Assembly: GCA_903882935.1 (NCBI GenBank)
Contig: CAIRZB010000007.1
Coordinates: 62,001 to 126,000 of the forward strand
From: an uncultured Parafilimonas sp.
GTDB taxonomy: Bacteria > Bacteroidota > Bacteroidia > Chitinophagales > Chitinophagaceae
Direction: 5' to 3'
Length of the DNA: 64,000 bases
The notes beneath the pieces are model-generated. The model searched no databases. It worked only from the letters and a program-made list of their open reading frames with translations, and had not been told where the DNA came from. This document shows positions 55,838 through 64,000 of this stretch, one piece after another; the first letter of the stretch is position 1, and every line of letters begins with the position of its first letter. Both the position numbers and the translations under genes were made by a program.

Positions 55838-56725
55838 TTACAGTAGGTTTTTCTTCACATAATCGTAGCTCTTTTGGATACTGTCAAAAGGCGAACCGGG
55901 GGTAACATCTTGCTCAACAAAAAAGTATTTTAAGCCGGCTTTCTTGGAATGGGCCAGTATTTTTTTAAAGTCAATGGTACCGTTGCCAACTTCAGTAAAA
56001 AAGTGTTTGGGCGTGCTGTCCATATCTTTTAAGTGCATCAAAGGAAACCGGCCGGGGTGTTTTTCAATCAACGCCACGGCATCTTGCCCAGCTTTGTTAA
56101 CCCAGTACAAGTCCATTTCCATTTTTACCAGTTCTTTGTCGGTGGCGTCAAGCAATATATCGTACGGGTAAACATCGCCGCCTTGCTTGTCAAATTCAAA
56201 ATCGTGGTTGTGGTAGCACAGCTGTATATTGGCTTTTTTGCAAGTTTCTCCGGCTTTGTTCAGTTGTTCTGCCAAGCCCTTGTAATGGTCAATATTGCCC
56301 CTTTCTACAGGCGAAAGCCAGGCGCATACCATGTATTTTAGGCCAACAGCGGCGGCATCGTCCACTGCCTTGTCCCATTCGTGCAGCAGGGTACCTTTAA
56401 CAGGGGCACCGGCCCCAGTGTCTTCCCCAAGCCTGTAATGCAGGCTGGGCATTACCAGTCCGTTGGTTTTTAGCAATGCCCCAAATGCTGCTGCATCCAA
56501 GCCATAAAAATTTTGGGTGCCGGTATAGGTTGCACCTTCTACCGTGGTAAAACCTATGGCGGCAACCTTGGCAAGCGTACCCGCGGCATCTTTGCCCATG
56601 GCATCACGCACGGTGTATAACTGCAGGCCTATGTCGCGGGTTTTAAAATGGGAGGCACCCGGAACAATTAGTAAACCGGCAGAAGCAATAGAGGTTTTTT
56701 TGAGGAATGAGCGTCTTGAAATCAT
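55838..56725 (-). CDS. Tat-exported sugar phosphate isomerase/epimerase-like TIM barrel
   Basis: 295 residues from ATG 56725, with a twin-arginine signal (SRRSFLKKTS). The xylose-isomerase-like TIM barrel shows HYRLGED, LCYHNHDFEF and MHLKDMD segments with metal-binding Glu, Asp and His residues, and ends near FFVEQDV. Exported members of this family act in periplasmic sugar or inositol turnover together with Gfo/Idh/MocA enzymes, such as the one at 11.9-13.3 kb. A longer frame from 56749 adds eight residues before the signal. Confidence 0.9.
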   Translation of the reverse strand: MISRRSFLKKTSIASAGLLIVPGASHFKTRDIGLQLYTVRDAMGKDAAGTLAKVAAIGFTTVEGATYTGTQNFYGLDAAAFGALLKTNGLVMPSLHYRLGEDTGAGAPVKGTLLHEWDKAVDDAAAVGLKYMVCAWLSPVERGNIDHYKGLAEQLNKAGETCKKANIQLCYHNHDFEFDKQGGDVYPYDILLDATDKELVKMEMDLYWVNKAGQDAVALIEKHPGRFPLMHLKDMDSTPKHFFTEVGNGTIDFKKILAHSKKAGLKYFFVEQDVTPGSPFDSIQKSYDYVKKNLL

Positions 56726-57017
56726 ATATTTATTTTTTACGTATGGCATACAGTTTTGTTATAAAACCGCGTTTTACAGCATTAAAACTTAGGAAAGGTA
56801 TTATTTATTTGTATGTGCGGGTTATGATTAGACCAATTAATTGGCTAAAAATATAGTTAGCACCGCCCATAAAACCCCATATTTGCAAAAATTGAGGGGG
56901 TGCAAAACAGGTATTGGCCGGTTTATAGGTGAAAAATAATCGGGATTGCGTACAATTATTTTACCAGTGGCGGGAGTTTTGCACAAATTTTGCTAACAAT
57001 AACAAAACAGCTAACAA

Positions 57018-57248
57018 ATGGAAATACGTGATTACGGGCAGGCTGACATTGAAGTGGTACTGAACAAAGTGCGGGGCATTAAAAAAGATATAGGCACTTA
57101 CCAACAACATGCATTTACTGACTATGGTGATTATATGGTGCGGTTAACAAATGGTTCAATTAGGATTTACCCTGAAGAACTGCAGTTTAGCAAGGAGCTT
57201 TTTCATGAAAGACTGAAAGATATTTCTTTTAGGTTTAGGAACAAATAA
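57018..57248 (+). CDS. Hypothetical protein, 76 aa
   Basis: A small soluble protein starting MEIRDYGQADIEVVLNKVRG and ending in basic residues (RFRNK). No signal or membrane segment. I do not recognise a family, but composition and codon use look like a real gene. It stands alone; the gaps either side (292 and 240 bases) hold nothing else I can name. Confidence 0.55.
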   Translation: MEIRDYGQADIEVVLNKVRGIKKDIGTYQQHAFTDYGDYMVRLTNGSIRIYPEELQFSKELFHERLKDISFRFRNK

Positions 57249-57488
57249 TGGCTGGGGCCTAATGAGCAGCGTTGAATACATGTATTGGTGGCGCGGATAA
57301 AAGAGCCTGTTGAATGCATAAACCAATAGCCATTGAGGCGGGTTACCCAAATGGCTATTGGTGAAAATAAGCGGCATTATGCTTTGCCTTGCTAGCCACG
57401 CAAGCGTAAAAAAAAGGATTATTGTATTAATATCTAACCTTCAGAAACCCGGAAAGGTTGTTTATTAATGTAATGCTTACTTGCAAGG

Positions 57489-59630
57489 TTACCCTTCTTT
57501 AGATATATGCACCTCTGACCTTACCTCTGTGCCACTGGCATGTTGTCTGCTACTGTATTTAATATAGTCGCCGGCATTTTTAATATATTTTTCTTTCAGT
57601 TTCGCTTGCAATGCATCGGGCTGGCGCACGTTGTTTACCACAAACTCATTTTTGTTAAGTGTAAACGAAAGGGTCTCTTCGTTGGCAACTATACCTTGGG
57701 TTTTCAACAACGACACAATTTCTTTTATCGATTTGTTTTCAACCGGTGGCACCGGCGGTACGGGGGCAACCGGTGGTATGGGTGCTATTGGCGTTAACGA
57801 TGTTGGTGGCGTCGGTGCTATCGGCGGGGTTGGTGCCACCGGCGGAATGGGCACTATTGGCGTGCGCGACATGGGTGGCATGGGTGCCATGGGGGGAATT
57901 GGCGCGATAGGTGGTACTGGTGCCATCATAAAATACTTGTCTGAATCCTGCAGCATCTGTTCAAATTGTTGATGCTGTTTTCTAAATTCCTGCTGCTGCC
58001 TAGTAAATTGTTTTTGTTGTTCGCGAAACCGCTCTTCCTGTTGTTTAAACTGCCCCTTCATTTGTTCTTGTTGCTGCCTAAATGCACCATTGGCTGCTAT
58101 ATCCAGCTGCCGTCGCATTTCTTCTTGCTGGCTGGCAAACTGTTTTTCTTGTTCCCTAAATTGCTCTTGCTGTTGGCCAAATTGCTCCTCTTGCCGCTTA
58201 AACTGCTCCTCCTGTTGGGCAAACTGCTTTTGCTGCTGCTCTTTCAGTTCAGCCCTAATTTTATTTAGTGTAGGGCGGTACAGGTCAACTTTATCGCCTG
58301 GTATTCTGCCACCGTTTACAAACAGGGCTGTTAATGTATCATCGTCTACAACAATCCTATACGCCTTCCCTTCATATTCGGTGTTAAAATTCAAGTGGCT
58401 TCCGTCGTGGCCAATATAAGTGGTGGTACCATGTTGCTTTTTTGTTTTTGTGGTGTCACTGTCAAAATCGGGGTTCGGGGCCATCGTAGTGTCGTTAATA
58501 TTATCCGCAGGGGTAGCGGCATCTGTATTGTCTTGCGCCTTAGCGGCTTGGCTGTTTTGCACAACCTCCGCCTTTTTTACATCCTTATGCGTCTGTTTGG
58601 CATGCGCAAAGGCTAATGTTATAAAACTTATTATAACAATGCCGGTAGCCAATAATGTTTTTTCCATATTGTTTAATGTTTTATTAGTGTTTGTAATTAT
58701 GCGTGTTACGCGGTTTAGCAAATGGTTCTTTCTGCCGGGCAGGCCTACGGCATAGTTGGTGGTTGTTAAATTGTACTCCTGAAACGAGATAAGGGCGTGT
58801 ATAAATTGCTTTTTGTTTTTAACGTTGGCAATGGCAATATCATCGCAGCAATTTTCCCTTTCGTCTTTAATTAGCGACGATACCCACAGCACGGCTGGGT
58901 TAAAGAAAAATACGATCTCGCAAATGTTCTGCAGCATATTTACGAGGTAATCCTTCCGGCGTATGTGCGCTAGTTCGTGTAGCAGTATTGCCTCAATTTC
59001 ATCCTTAGGCAAAGCGGTTATTACACCCAGTGGAAGCAGTATTATGGGTTTAAGGTGGCCCGTTACCATGGGTACTTTTGCAATGGCCGATTGCATAAGC
59101 GTCACCGGTTTGGTAAGCTGAACACTGGCAGCAAGCTGGTTAAGCCGGTTAACCCAGTATGCGCCAGCAGGTCTAAGGCCTTTGTGCCGCAGTATGTAAA
59201 TACCCCTTAAGCCTATTAACAACTGCACACAACGAAAAGCAATAACCAGCAGCCACCCAAACACTATAAAGCCTGCATTGGCGGTTAGCCAGTTAAGAAG
59301 AATAGTAGTAACGGTTGCCTGTTTTACGGGTAATGCGCCAGACTGCAAGGCCCCAAAATTGCCTGTTACCACCACAACATTTAGTTGGGTTGGCTCTGCA
59401 ACAATGGCCCTTTTTGCAACACTGCTTAACTGGTAGCAGTATGTACAGCCTACGCCTGCCGCAAAAACAAGTAACAACGCTGTTAGTATATTATACCTTA
59501 CCGTCGCGCGCAATTTTTTTGTGAGCAACACAACAACACCCCCTGCTATGGCGAGCAGCAAGCCTTGCCATAGCGAATGAAACAAGGTGCGGCAGATAGC
59601 CTGCACGGTTTCGTTTGCCGAAATCTGCAT
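57489..59630 (-). CDS. BlaR1/MecR1-like M56 peptidase with Q-rich coiled coil and P-rich tail
   Basis: 713 residues. The N-terminal part (about 1-300) has four membrane helices and the M56 zinc motif HELAH (about 218-222), as in BlaR1. Another helix follows at about 325-345. Residues about 450-560 are a long coiled coil of heptad-like QQEEQFK units rich in Gln, Glu, Arg and Phe. Residues about 567-630 are an (A/M)P-(I/V/M)PP repeat, before a C-terminal SLLKTQGIVANEETLSFTLN domain. No penicillin-binding sensor is seen. It presumably cleaves or signals to the BlaI-type repressor encoded upstream. Confidence 0.88.
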   Translation of the reverse strand: MQISANETVQAICRTLFHSLWQGLLLAIAGGVVVLLTKKLRATVRYNILTALLLVFAAGVGCTYCYQLSSVAKRAIVAEPTQLNVVVVTGNFGALQSGALPVKQATVTTILLNWLTANAGFIVFGWLLVIAFRCVQLLIGLRGIYILRHKGLRPAGAYWVNRLNQLAASVQLTKPVTLMQSAIAKVPMVTGHLKPIILLPLGVITALPKDEIEAILLHELAHIRRKDYLVNMLQNICEIVFFFNPAVLWVSSLIKDERENCCDDIAIANVKNKKQFIHALISFQEYNLTTTNYAVGLPGRKNHLLNRVTRIITNTNKTLNNMEKTLLATGIVIISFITLAFAHAKQTHKDVKKAEVVQNSQAAKAQDNTDAATPADNINDTTMAPNPDFDSDTTKTKKQHGTTTYIGHDGSHLNFNTEYEGKAYRIVVDDDTLTALFVNGGRIPGDKVDLYRPTLNKIRAELKEQQQKQFAQQEEQFKRQEEQFGQQQEQFREQEKQFASQQEEMRRQLDIAANGAFRQQQEQMKGQFKQQEERFREQQKQFTRQQQEFRKQHQQFEQMLQDSDKYFMMAPVPPIAPIPPMAPMPPMSRTPIVPIPPVAPTPPIAPTPPTSLTPIAPIPPVAPVPPVPPVENKSIKEIVSLLKTQGIVANEETLSFTLNKNEFVVNNVRQPDALQAKLKEKYIKNAGDYIKYSSRQHASGTEVRSEVHISKEG

Positions 59631-59726
59631 ACAAAAATATTTAGCGGTTAAGTAATATATAATACGCTACAAGCCTTGAGCGATAAGCTCAACCTACAAG
59701 CTGTAAATTGAATAGGCCCTTTCGCC

Positions 59727-59750
59727 TTTGTTGGTGTTTTCACCAACAAA
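59727..59750. repeat. GTTGTTGGTG hairpin repeat, copy 2
   Basis: TTTGTTGGTG and CACCAACAAA flank a TTTT loop: a perfect 10-bp stem, with the TTCGCC flank shared with copy 1 at 11275. It lies in the gap between blaI and the blaR-like gene. Confidence 0.75.
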
Positions 59751-59784
59751 GTATCCATCGCTATAGTTTTAACCGATTGAGAAT

Positions 59785-59810
59785 CGTTGTTGGTGCAAAC
59801 ACCAACAACG
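59785..59810. repeat. GTTGTTGGTG hairpin repeat, copy 3
   Basis: CGTTGTTGGTG and CACCAACAACG flank a CAAA loop: a perfect 11-bp stem, 34 bases after copy 2. Confidence 0.75.
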
Positions 59811-59911
59811 GCGGATGACACCCCCACTAGATAAATCATAATTATTTAGGCACTTGAGTATGGTAGTAAACGGTATTGGTGTTAACCTTCCCAAACCTTA
59901 TGCCTTACACC

Positions 59912-60307
59912 TTACTCTTCCAATTTCTTCAACAAGTCTTTAATGGCTTCCAATTCGGTTTTTGAAGTTTTTTTATTGCCTAACAATTGTAATACAAGGC
60001 TGCCGGCACTGCCATTGTACATATTGTCAACAAATTTATCCAGCAGCAGGCCTTTCATTTTTTGTTCGTCCATGGCTGCGCTGTAAATATGCTTCATGTT
60101 GGTTTCATCACGGGTTAGCAGTTCTTTTTCGGCCATTATCTGCATCAGCTTAAGGGTTGATGTATAATGCACTTCCCGCTTTTGTTCGTTTAGTTGCTCG
60201 TTTACAAAACGCACGGTGCTTGGGCCGTGCTGCCATAACACCTGCAATATCTCCAGTTCAGATTTTGTAGGCTCTGGCTTTTTGTTTTGTTCTTTTTCCG
60301 GCTTCAT
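59912..60307 (-). CDS. BlaI/MecI/CopY-type transcriptional repressor
   Basis: 131 residues from ATG 60307: a winged helix (TKSELEILQVLWQHGPSTVR, then TSTLKLMQIMAEKELL) and a C-terminal dimerisation helix. BlaI proteins repress until cleaved by a BlaR-type sensor, here the following gene 281 bases downstream. A near-perfect promoter with a dyad in its spacer precedes the gene. A longer frame to 60340 runs through that promoter and is rejected. What inducer is sensed is unknown. Confidence 0.92.
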   Translation of the reverse strand: MKPEKEQNKKPEPTKSELEILQVLWQHGPSTVRFVNEQLNEQKREVHYTSTLKLMQIMAEKELLTRDETNMKHIYSAAMDEQKMKGLLLDKFVDNMYNGSAGSLVLQLLGNKKTSKTELEAIKDLLKKLEE

Positions 60308-60311
60308 GTTA

Positions 60312-60341
60312 TAAAGGTAGGAAATTTTTCGTACGAACAAA
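60312..60341 (-). promoter_or_regulatory. blaI promoter with candidate BlaI operator
   Basis: On the minus strand TTTG (60341-60338) and TACCTTTA (60319-60312) are spaced by 18 bases, and the -7 box ends four bases before the ATG. In the spacer lies the palindrome TTCGTACGAA (60328-60337), within a wider imperfect dyad spanning about 22 bases. That is where an autorepressing BlaI dimer would sit. Confidence 0.7.
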
Positions 60342-60435
60342 TTTTTATGTTGCTTTTAGGAAAATATTTGCAAATGGGGAGGGTGGGTTAGGGTTTAACA
60401 GTTTCCGGTAAACGGGAGCAGCTACCAACACTAAC

Positions 60436-60671
60436 CCTTAATCCAACACTGTAATGCATTAGACAAGTATTTGCCCCAAGAAATAAATTTTAGCCAACTC
60501 CACGATAATTATAGGGTAGACGTGACGGAAAAGCCAACAACCAAAATAACAATCACCTACAACAACGGCCAAACAAAAACCATAGAAGATTATTGCATGC
60601 AAGGCGCGTTCGGCCTAAAAAGGCTTTATGAACTTCTCTCCAACCTCCGCCTCAACCAAAACTGGCACTAA
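60436..60671 (+). pseudogene. C-terminal remnant of a DUF6438-like protein
   Basis: The frame reads KITITYNNGQTKTIEDYCMQ and GAFGLKRLYELLSNLR, like the end of DUF6438 domains, but there is no good start (only TTG at 60471), no signal peptide and the first half of the domain is missing. It directly precedes the aminotransferase gene. I read it as a fragment. Confidence 0.5.
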
Positions 60672-60706
60672 CCATTTGCCGCCCTTTTTGTAACATTGTG
60701 CCACGT

Positions 60707-61855
60707 ATGATCATCCATAGCAAGCTGCCCAATGTGGGCACCACCATATTTACTTTGATGAGCCAATTGGCCGCACAGCACAATGCCATTAACCTTGGCC
60801 AGGGTTTTCCTGACTATGCCATGAGCGGGGAATTGGTAGAACTTGTGGTGGCGGCCATGCGCAATGGCAATAACCAATACCCGCATACCAACGGGCTGCC
60901 CCTACTGCGCCAGCGGCTCGCAGAGAAAGTAAACAAACTGTACAATACACAAGTAAACGGCGAAACAGACATAACCATAACCGTTGGCGGCACGTACGCC
61001 ATGTACAACGCCCTCACCACCATTTTGCAACCGGGCGATGAGGTGGTTGTGTTTGAACCTGCTTTTGACAGCTACCTGCCCAATATTGAGGTTAACGGTG
61101 GCATACCTGTGCTTATTACGCTGCCTTACCCCACCTTTAGTATACCTTGGGATGAGGTAAGGGCTAAAATTACCCCCAAAACCCGGGCAATCATCATCAA
61201 CTCGCCGCAAAACCCGAGCGGGGCTGTGTTACAACCAGAGGATATTACCCAACTGGAAAGCCTGTTGGAAGAACATGAAAACATAGTTTTGGTGAGCGAT
61301 GAGGTGTACGAACACTTGATATTTGACGGAAAACCCCATTTAAGTATTCTGCGTTACCCTGCACTGGCAGCACGCAGTTTCGTGTGTTTTTCGTTTGGCA
61401 AAACATACCATTGCACAGGCTGGAAAATGGGGTACTGCATCGCCCCGGCAGCCATGATGGCCGAATTTAGGCGGGTACACCAGTTTAATGCTTTTTGTTG
61501 CCCGGCACCGGTACAGGTTGCGTTGGCGGAATACCTATTGAATGAAAACGCCTACCTGGAGTTGAGCAGTTTTATGCAACAAAAAAGAGATTACTTCAGG
61601 CAAATGATGCTGCAAACACCTTTTAAACCCATACCCTCTTACGGCAGTTATTTTGAATGTTACAGTTATGCGGATATTAGCAACCAGCCGGATAAAGAAT
61701 TTGCTATGCGGCTGGTAAAGGAGAAAGGCGTGGCAGTAATACCCATGAGCAGTTTTTACAAAAGCGGGCTTGATAACAAGCTATTACGTTTTTGTTTTGC
61801 CAAAAAAGAGGAAACATTGGCTGCTGCGGCCAAACGCCTGGCATCAGGCACATAA
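60707..61855 (+). CDS. PLP aminotransferase class I/II, methionine-aminotransferase type
   Basis: 382 residues from ATG 60707 (MIIHSKLPNVGTTIFT). The PLP lysine lies in SFGKTYHCTGWKMGY (about 234), and NSPQNPSGAVL (about 165) and SDEVYEHLIFDG are the usual cofactor contacts. The start and overall pattern match YbdL-like methionine/kynurenine transaminases. A GTG at 60698 is a possible alternative. The stop is five bases from the convergent PAS kinase gene, so the 3' ends almost touch. Confidence 0.93.
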   Translation: MIIHSKLPNVGTTIFTLMSQLAAQHNAINLGQGFPDYAMSGELVELVVAAMRNGNNQYPHTNGLPLLRQRLAEKVNKLYNTQVNGETDITITVGGTYAMYNALTTILQPGDEVVVFEPAFDSYLPNIEVNGGIPVLITLPYPTFSIPWDEVRAKITPKTRAIIINSPQNPSGAVLQPEDITQLESLLEEHENIVLVSDEVYEHLIFDGKPHLSILRYPALAARSFVCFSFGKTYHCTGWKMGYCIAPAAMMAEFRRVHQFNAFCCPAPVQVALAEYLLNENAYLELSSFMQQKRDYFRQMMLQTPFKPIPSYGSYFECYSYADISNQPDKEFAMRLVKEKGVAVIPMSSFYKSGLDNKLLRFCFAKKEETLAAAAKRLASGT

Positions 61856-61859
61856 TACA

Positions 61860-63677
61860 TCAATAGTATTGTGTCTTTGCCTCCACCGTTTTGTCTACAA
61901 TTTCTTTAATAATGCCATCCAGCTTTTGGGTTTCGTGCATCAATGCTTGCCGCAGGCTTTCATCCGCTATTTGCCCTTCCAACAAAGAAGTGATGGATAA
62001 AATATTAGCGAGCGGCGCACGAACGATATGTGATTGTTTCCAAGCAATGTCTTTCAATATCGCATTTTGGCTGTTTATTTTGTCTTCCGCTATTTTACTC
62101 GCTGTTATATCAGCCGCAGTATAAGCACAACCAATAATATTGCCTGCACGGTCGTACGCAGGTTGGTAATTCACCAACCAAACAAGGCTGCCCGTTGCAG
62201 TACCAATATCGGCCTGGCGGTTGTTCGTAGCAATGCCCTTAATAGCCCGGGTGGCAAAACGGGTAAAGCTTTGCTTAATGGGGCTTGGCAACTTAGCCGG
62301 CAAGTAATCGCCAACGGCAACGCTGGTTTGCATTGCATGTGTCATAAAATCTTCGGCCACCTTGTTAAACGCTAGCACGCGCAATTCTTTGTCAACCAGT
62401 AGGTGTAAGTTGGCTGTAATGCTAAAAAAAGCATTCAGCTTAATTTCTGAGTTCCGCACGGCTTCCTGTTTTTCCTTCAACTCGGTTATATCTGTTTCCA
62501 CAATTACATATTGCACCAAGTTGCCGTCAGCATCTAACACGGGCTGCCCGTCGGTTAGTAGGTGGCATTCTTTCCCCTCTTTTGAGTAATGAATAATTTC
62601 CTTTTTAAAAGGCAATCGGTTTATGATGGCCTCTTGTATTTGCTTGGTGGTTTCAATATTGCTGTTGGGGCCATGCAAGCACTCGCTGGGCCGCCTACCA
62701 TATACTTCATCTAGTGTAAACCCTGTTAGCCGTGTAAAAGCATCGTTCACCCAAGTTATCCGCCTATCCTTATCCAATATCATTACTTCGCTTGCTGTTA
62801 GCTTGGCTACCAACGAAAGCTTTTCCAACTCTTTTTTTGATTCCGTCAAATTTGCATTTATAACCACCAACTGGCTATTAAGTGCCGCAACTTCATTCTC
62901 CTTATTTTTCCGCGCCGTTATGTCAATCCTAAATGAAAATATCCGTTCAATGCCCCCGCTTTCTTTCATTATCGGTACAATAAAAGAATCGGCCCAGTAT
63001 GTTTCGCCATTTTTTTTGCGGTTGCAAACCTCGCCATGCCAAGTAGTGCCCGCTAGTACGGTTTGCCACATTTGCTGCCAAAAACTGTTTGGGTGGTAGC
63101 CTGAATTTATAATACTGTGTTTGCTGCCTACAAGCTCATCGCGGCTATAGCCGGTAAGTTGGGTAAAATTATCGTTCACATATTCAATAATACCCTCGCA
63201 GTCAGTTATTGAAATGATGGAACTGGCCGTGATGGCCGCTTTATATTCCCGCAATTCCTTGTTTACAAGCCTTAGTGCCAGCTCCTGCTGCCTATATTTG
63301 GTAACATTGTTAACCGTTACCAACCTAACAAGCCTATTGTTAAACACCGCTTCAAAACTTGAGATGGTTACCCAAATGCATTGGCCTGTTTTTGTGCTGT
63401 GCCGCCATACGGTGCCGCCAAGTGTTAAAGGGCTTAGGCTGGCTAATTGGGTTTCCAACAATTCAACATCCTCTTGCGGGCGGATATCTTTGATTGTCAT
63501 CTGCAAAAACTCTTCCCTCGAGTAGCCGTACAGCTTAATGGCAGATGGGTTTACCTCTAAAAATGCCAGCGTGGCAACGTCAAACACCCACATGGGGCTT
63601 GGGTTTTTGGTAAAAAAGTACCCAATAAAATCAGTATTACTGTTTAGCTGAAGATTATTTGGCACGTTGTTAATCAT
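61860..63677 (-). CDS. Multi-PAS protein with a HisKA-like domain but no ATPase domain
   Basis: 605 residues from ATG 63677, soluble. Four PAS domains can be traced (starting near FIGYFFTKNPSPMWVF, ITASSIISITDCEGI, LTASEVMILDKDRRITW and ANLHLLVDKELRVLAF). At the C-terminus is a phosphoacceptor-like helix, DIAWKQSHIVRAPLANIL (His near 550), ending at residue 605 without any HATPase catalytic domain. It could be a substrate or partner of another kinase. A frame from 63740 crosses a consensus -7 box, so 63677 is preferred. Confidence 0.88.
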   Translation of the reverse strand: MINNVPNNLQLNSNTDFIGYFFTKNPSPMWVFDVATLAFLEVNPSAIKLYGYSREEFLQMTIKDIRPQEDVELLETQLASLSPLTLGGTVWRHSTKTGQCIWVTISSFEAVFNNRLVRLVTVNNVTKYRQQELALRLVNKELREYKAAITASSIISITDCEGIIEYVNDNFTQLTGYSRDELVGSKHSIINSGYHPNSFWQQMWQTVLAGTTWHGEVCNRKKNGETYWADSFIVPIMKESGGIERIFSFRIDITARKNKENEVAALNSQLVVINANLTESKKELEKLSLVAKLTASEVMILDKDRRITWVNDAFTRLTGFTLDEVYGRRPSECLHGPNSNIETTKQIQEAIINRLPFKKEIIHYSKEGKECHLLTDGQPVLDADGNLVQYVIVETDITELKEKQEAVRNSEIKLNAFFSITANLHLLVDKELRVLAFNKVAEDFMTHAMQTSVAVGDYLPAKLPSPIKQSFTRFATRAIKGIATNNRQADIGTATGSLVWLVNYQPAYDRAGNIIGCAYTAADITASKIAEDKINSQNAILKDIAWKQSHIVRAPLANILSITSLLEGQIADESLRQALMHETQKLDGIIKEIVDKTVEAKTQYY

Positions 63678-63701
63678 GGCGCATTTGTGGGAAATAAACA
63701 G

Positions 63702-63709
63702 CAAAAATA
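63702..63709 (-). promoter_or_regulatory. Candidate -7 box of the PAS gene
   Basis: TATTTTTG on the minus strand, an exact TAnnTTTG, 24 bases before the ATG at 63677. Confidence 0.5.
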
Positions 63710-63930
63710 TTTTGCATTTATTAAGCAGGTGCTTAAACAATAATTAAACGGCATTAAATATTGCTGATTTATGATTTGCTGGCAACCACCACCCCACAGT
63801 TCACATATTCATCAACTTATTTTACCGTTTATCAGAGTGGCTTTTTTGCAAAAATTCGTATTTAATTGATATTCAGATATTTAATACAAAGCCCATATCC
63901 ATCCAGTGCAAGCTTCTAAAAAATAGTTGG

Positions 63931-63949
63931 TACTATGTATTGCATAGTA
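63931..63949. promoter_or_regulatory. Perfect dyad, possible operator for a gene beyond the right edge
   Basis: TACTATG (63931-63937) and CATAGTA (63943-63949) flank TATTG. The surrounding 63710-64000 is AT-rich with no gene I can see, and may be the promoter region of a gene starting outside the window. Confidence 0.4.
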
Positions 63950-64000
63950 ATAAATTTTCTACATCTTTGTGTTGTCAAAGCAAAAAAGCATTTCTGATTG

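Noticed and set aside
57631-57972. Plus-strand glycine-rich frame of about 113 codons
   Set aside because: It is the antisense of the proline-repeat region of the BlaR-like gene, and repeats of that kind keep several frames open.
1-64000. CRISPR array, tRNA, rRNA, integrase or insertion sequence
   Set aside because: No regularly spaced repeats, T-loop signatures, rRNA segments or transposase/integrase signatures (apart from the broken Rpn-type gene) were seen on either strand.

Overview
The window reads as a chromosomal segment of a Bacteroidota bacterium, most likely from the Chitinophagaceae/Chitinophagales side. The evidence is a SusC-type outer-membrane receptor, promoters of the TTTG/TAnnTTTG kind with almost no Shine-Dalgarno sequences, a complete alternative complex III (ACIII) plus aa3 oxidase locus, Tat-exported sugar enzymes and many Bacteroidota-type lipoproteins. 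The family names come from motif recognition by eye; no database search was run. I see no rRNA, tRNA, CRISPR array, integrase or insertion sequence.

Layout. 1-1855: the N-terminal part of a SusC receptor running off the left edge. 2.2-7.0 kb: folD, queE, a GH13 lipoprotein, an Rrf2 regulator and ubiX. 7.3-10.2 kb: a fluoride-defence cluster made of a fluoride riboswitch, a CLC-F type F-/H+ antiporter, a soluble pyrophosphatase, a half-size TauE/SafE permease and an overlooked 52-residue membrane protein. 10.2-11.2 kb: two small lipoproteins. 11.4-11.8 kb: a decayed toxin-antitoxin pair. 11.9-23.3 kb: sugar and polymer turnover genes (Gfo/Idh/MocA, DUF1080, DUF6807, a broken glutaminase-like gene), a broken Rpn-type nuclease, a LemA/TPM operon and phoH.

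23.4-39.7 kb is one long minus-strand respiratory block. In transcription order it is actA-B-C-D-E-F, oxidase subunits II and I, a haem-O-synthase-type farnesyltransferase, two subunit III genes, subunit IV, SCO and a DUF420 protein. Quinol would be oxidised by ACIII, and electrons passed through its haem c groups to the CuA site of the oxidase, with the farnesyltransferase, SCO and DUF420 proteins serving assembly.

39.9-64 kb: an unusual purN fusion, a serine hydrolase, an ECF sigma factor with a small Cys/His protein, an M28 peptidase, a GH172-type DUF2961 enzyme, a trans-sulfuration enzyme, asnB, an AcpH-like protein, a Tat-exported sugar isomerase, a BlaI/BlaR-like pair, a methionine-type aminotransferase and a PAS protein with a histidine-kinase phosphoacceptor domain but no ATPase.

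Two themes go beyond ordinary annotation. First, the fluoride riboswitch, CLC-F and pyrophosphatase form a coherent and well-supported module. Second, short intergenic-type repeats have invaded genes: a palindromic element lies in frame inside purN, a degenerate repeat lies in frame inside asnB, a tandem 15-mer spans the queE start, and a repeat variant supplies the stop codon of a DUF1080 gene. The purN gene is also fused to an unrecognised, AT-rich domain of about 246 residues. Three reading frames carry single in-frame stops (TAG at 11736, TAA at 15219, TAG at 22177), pointing to local gene decay or sequence errors.
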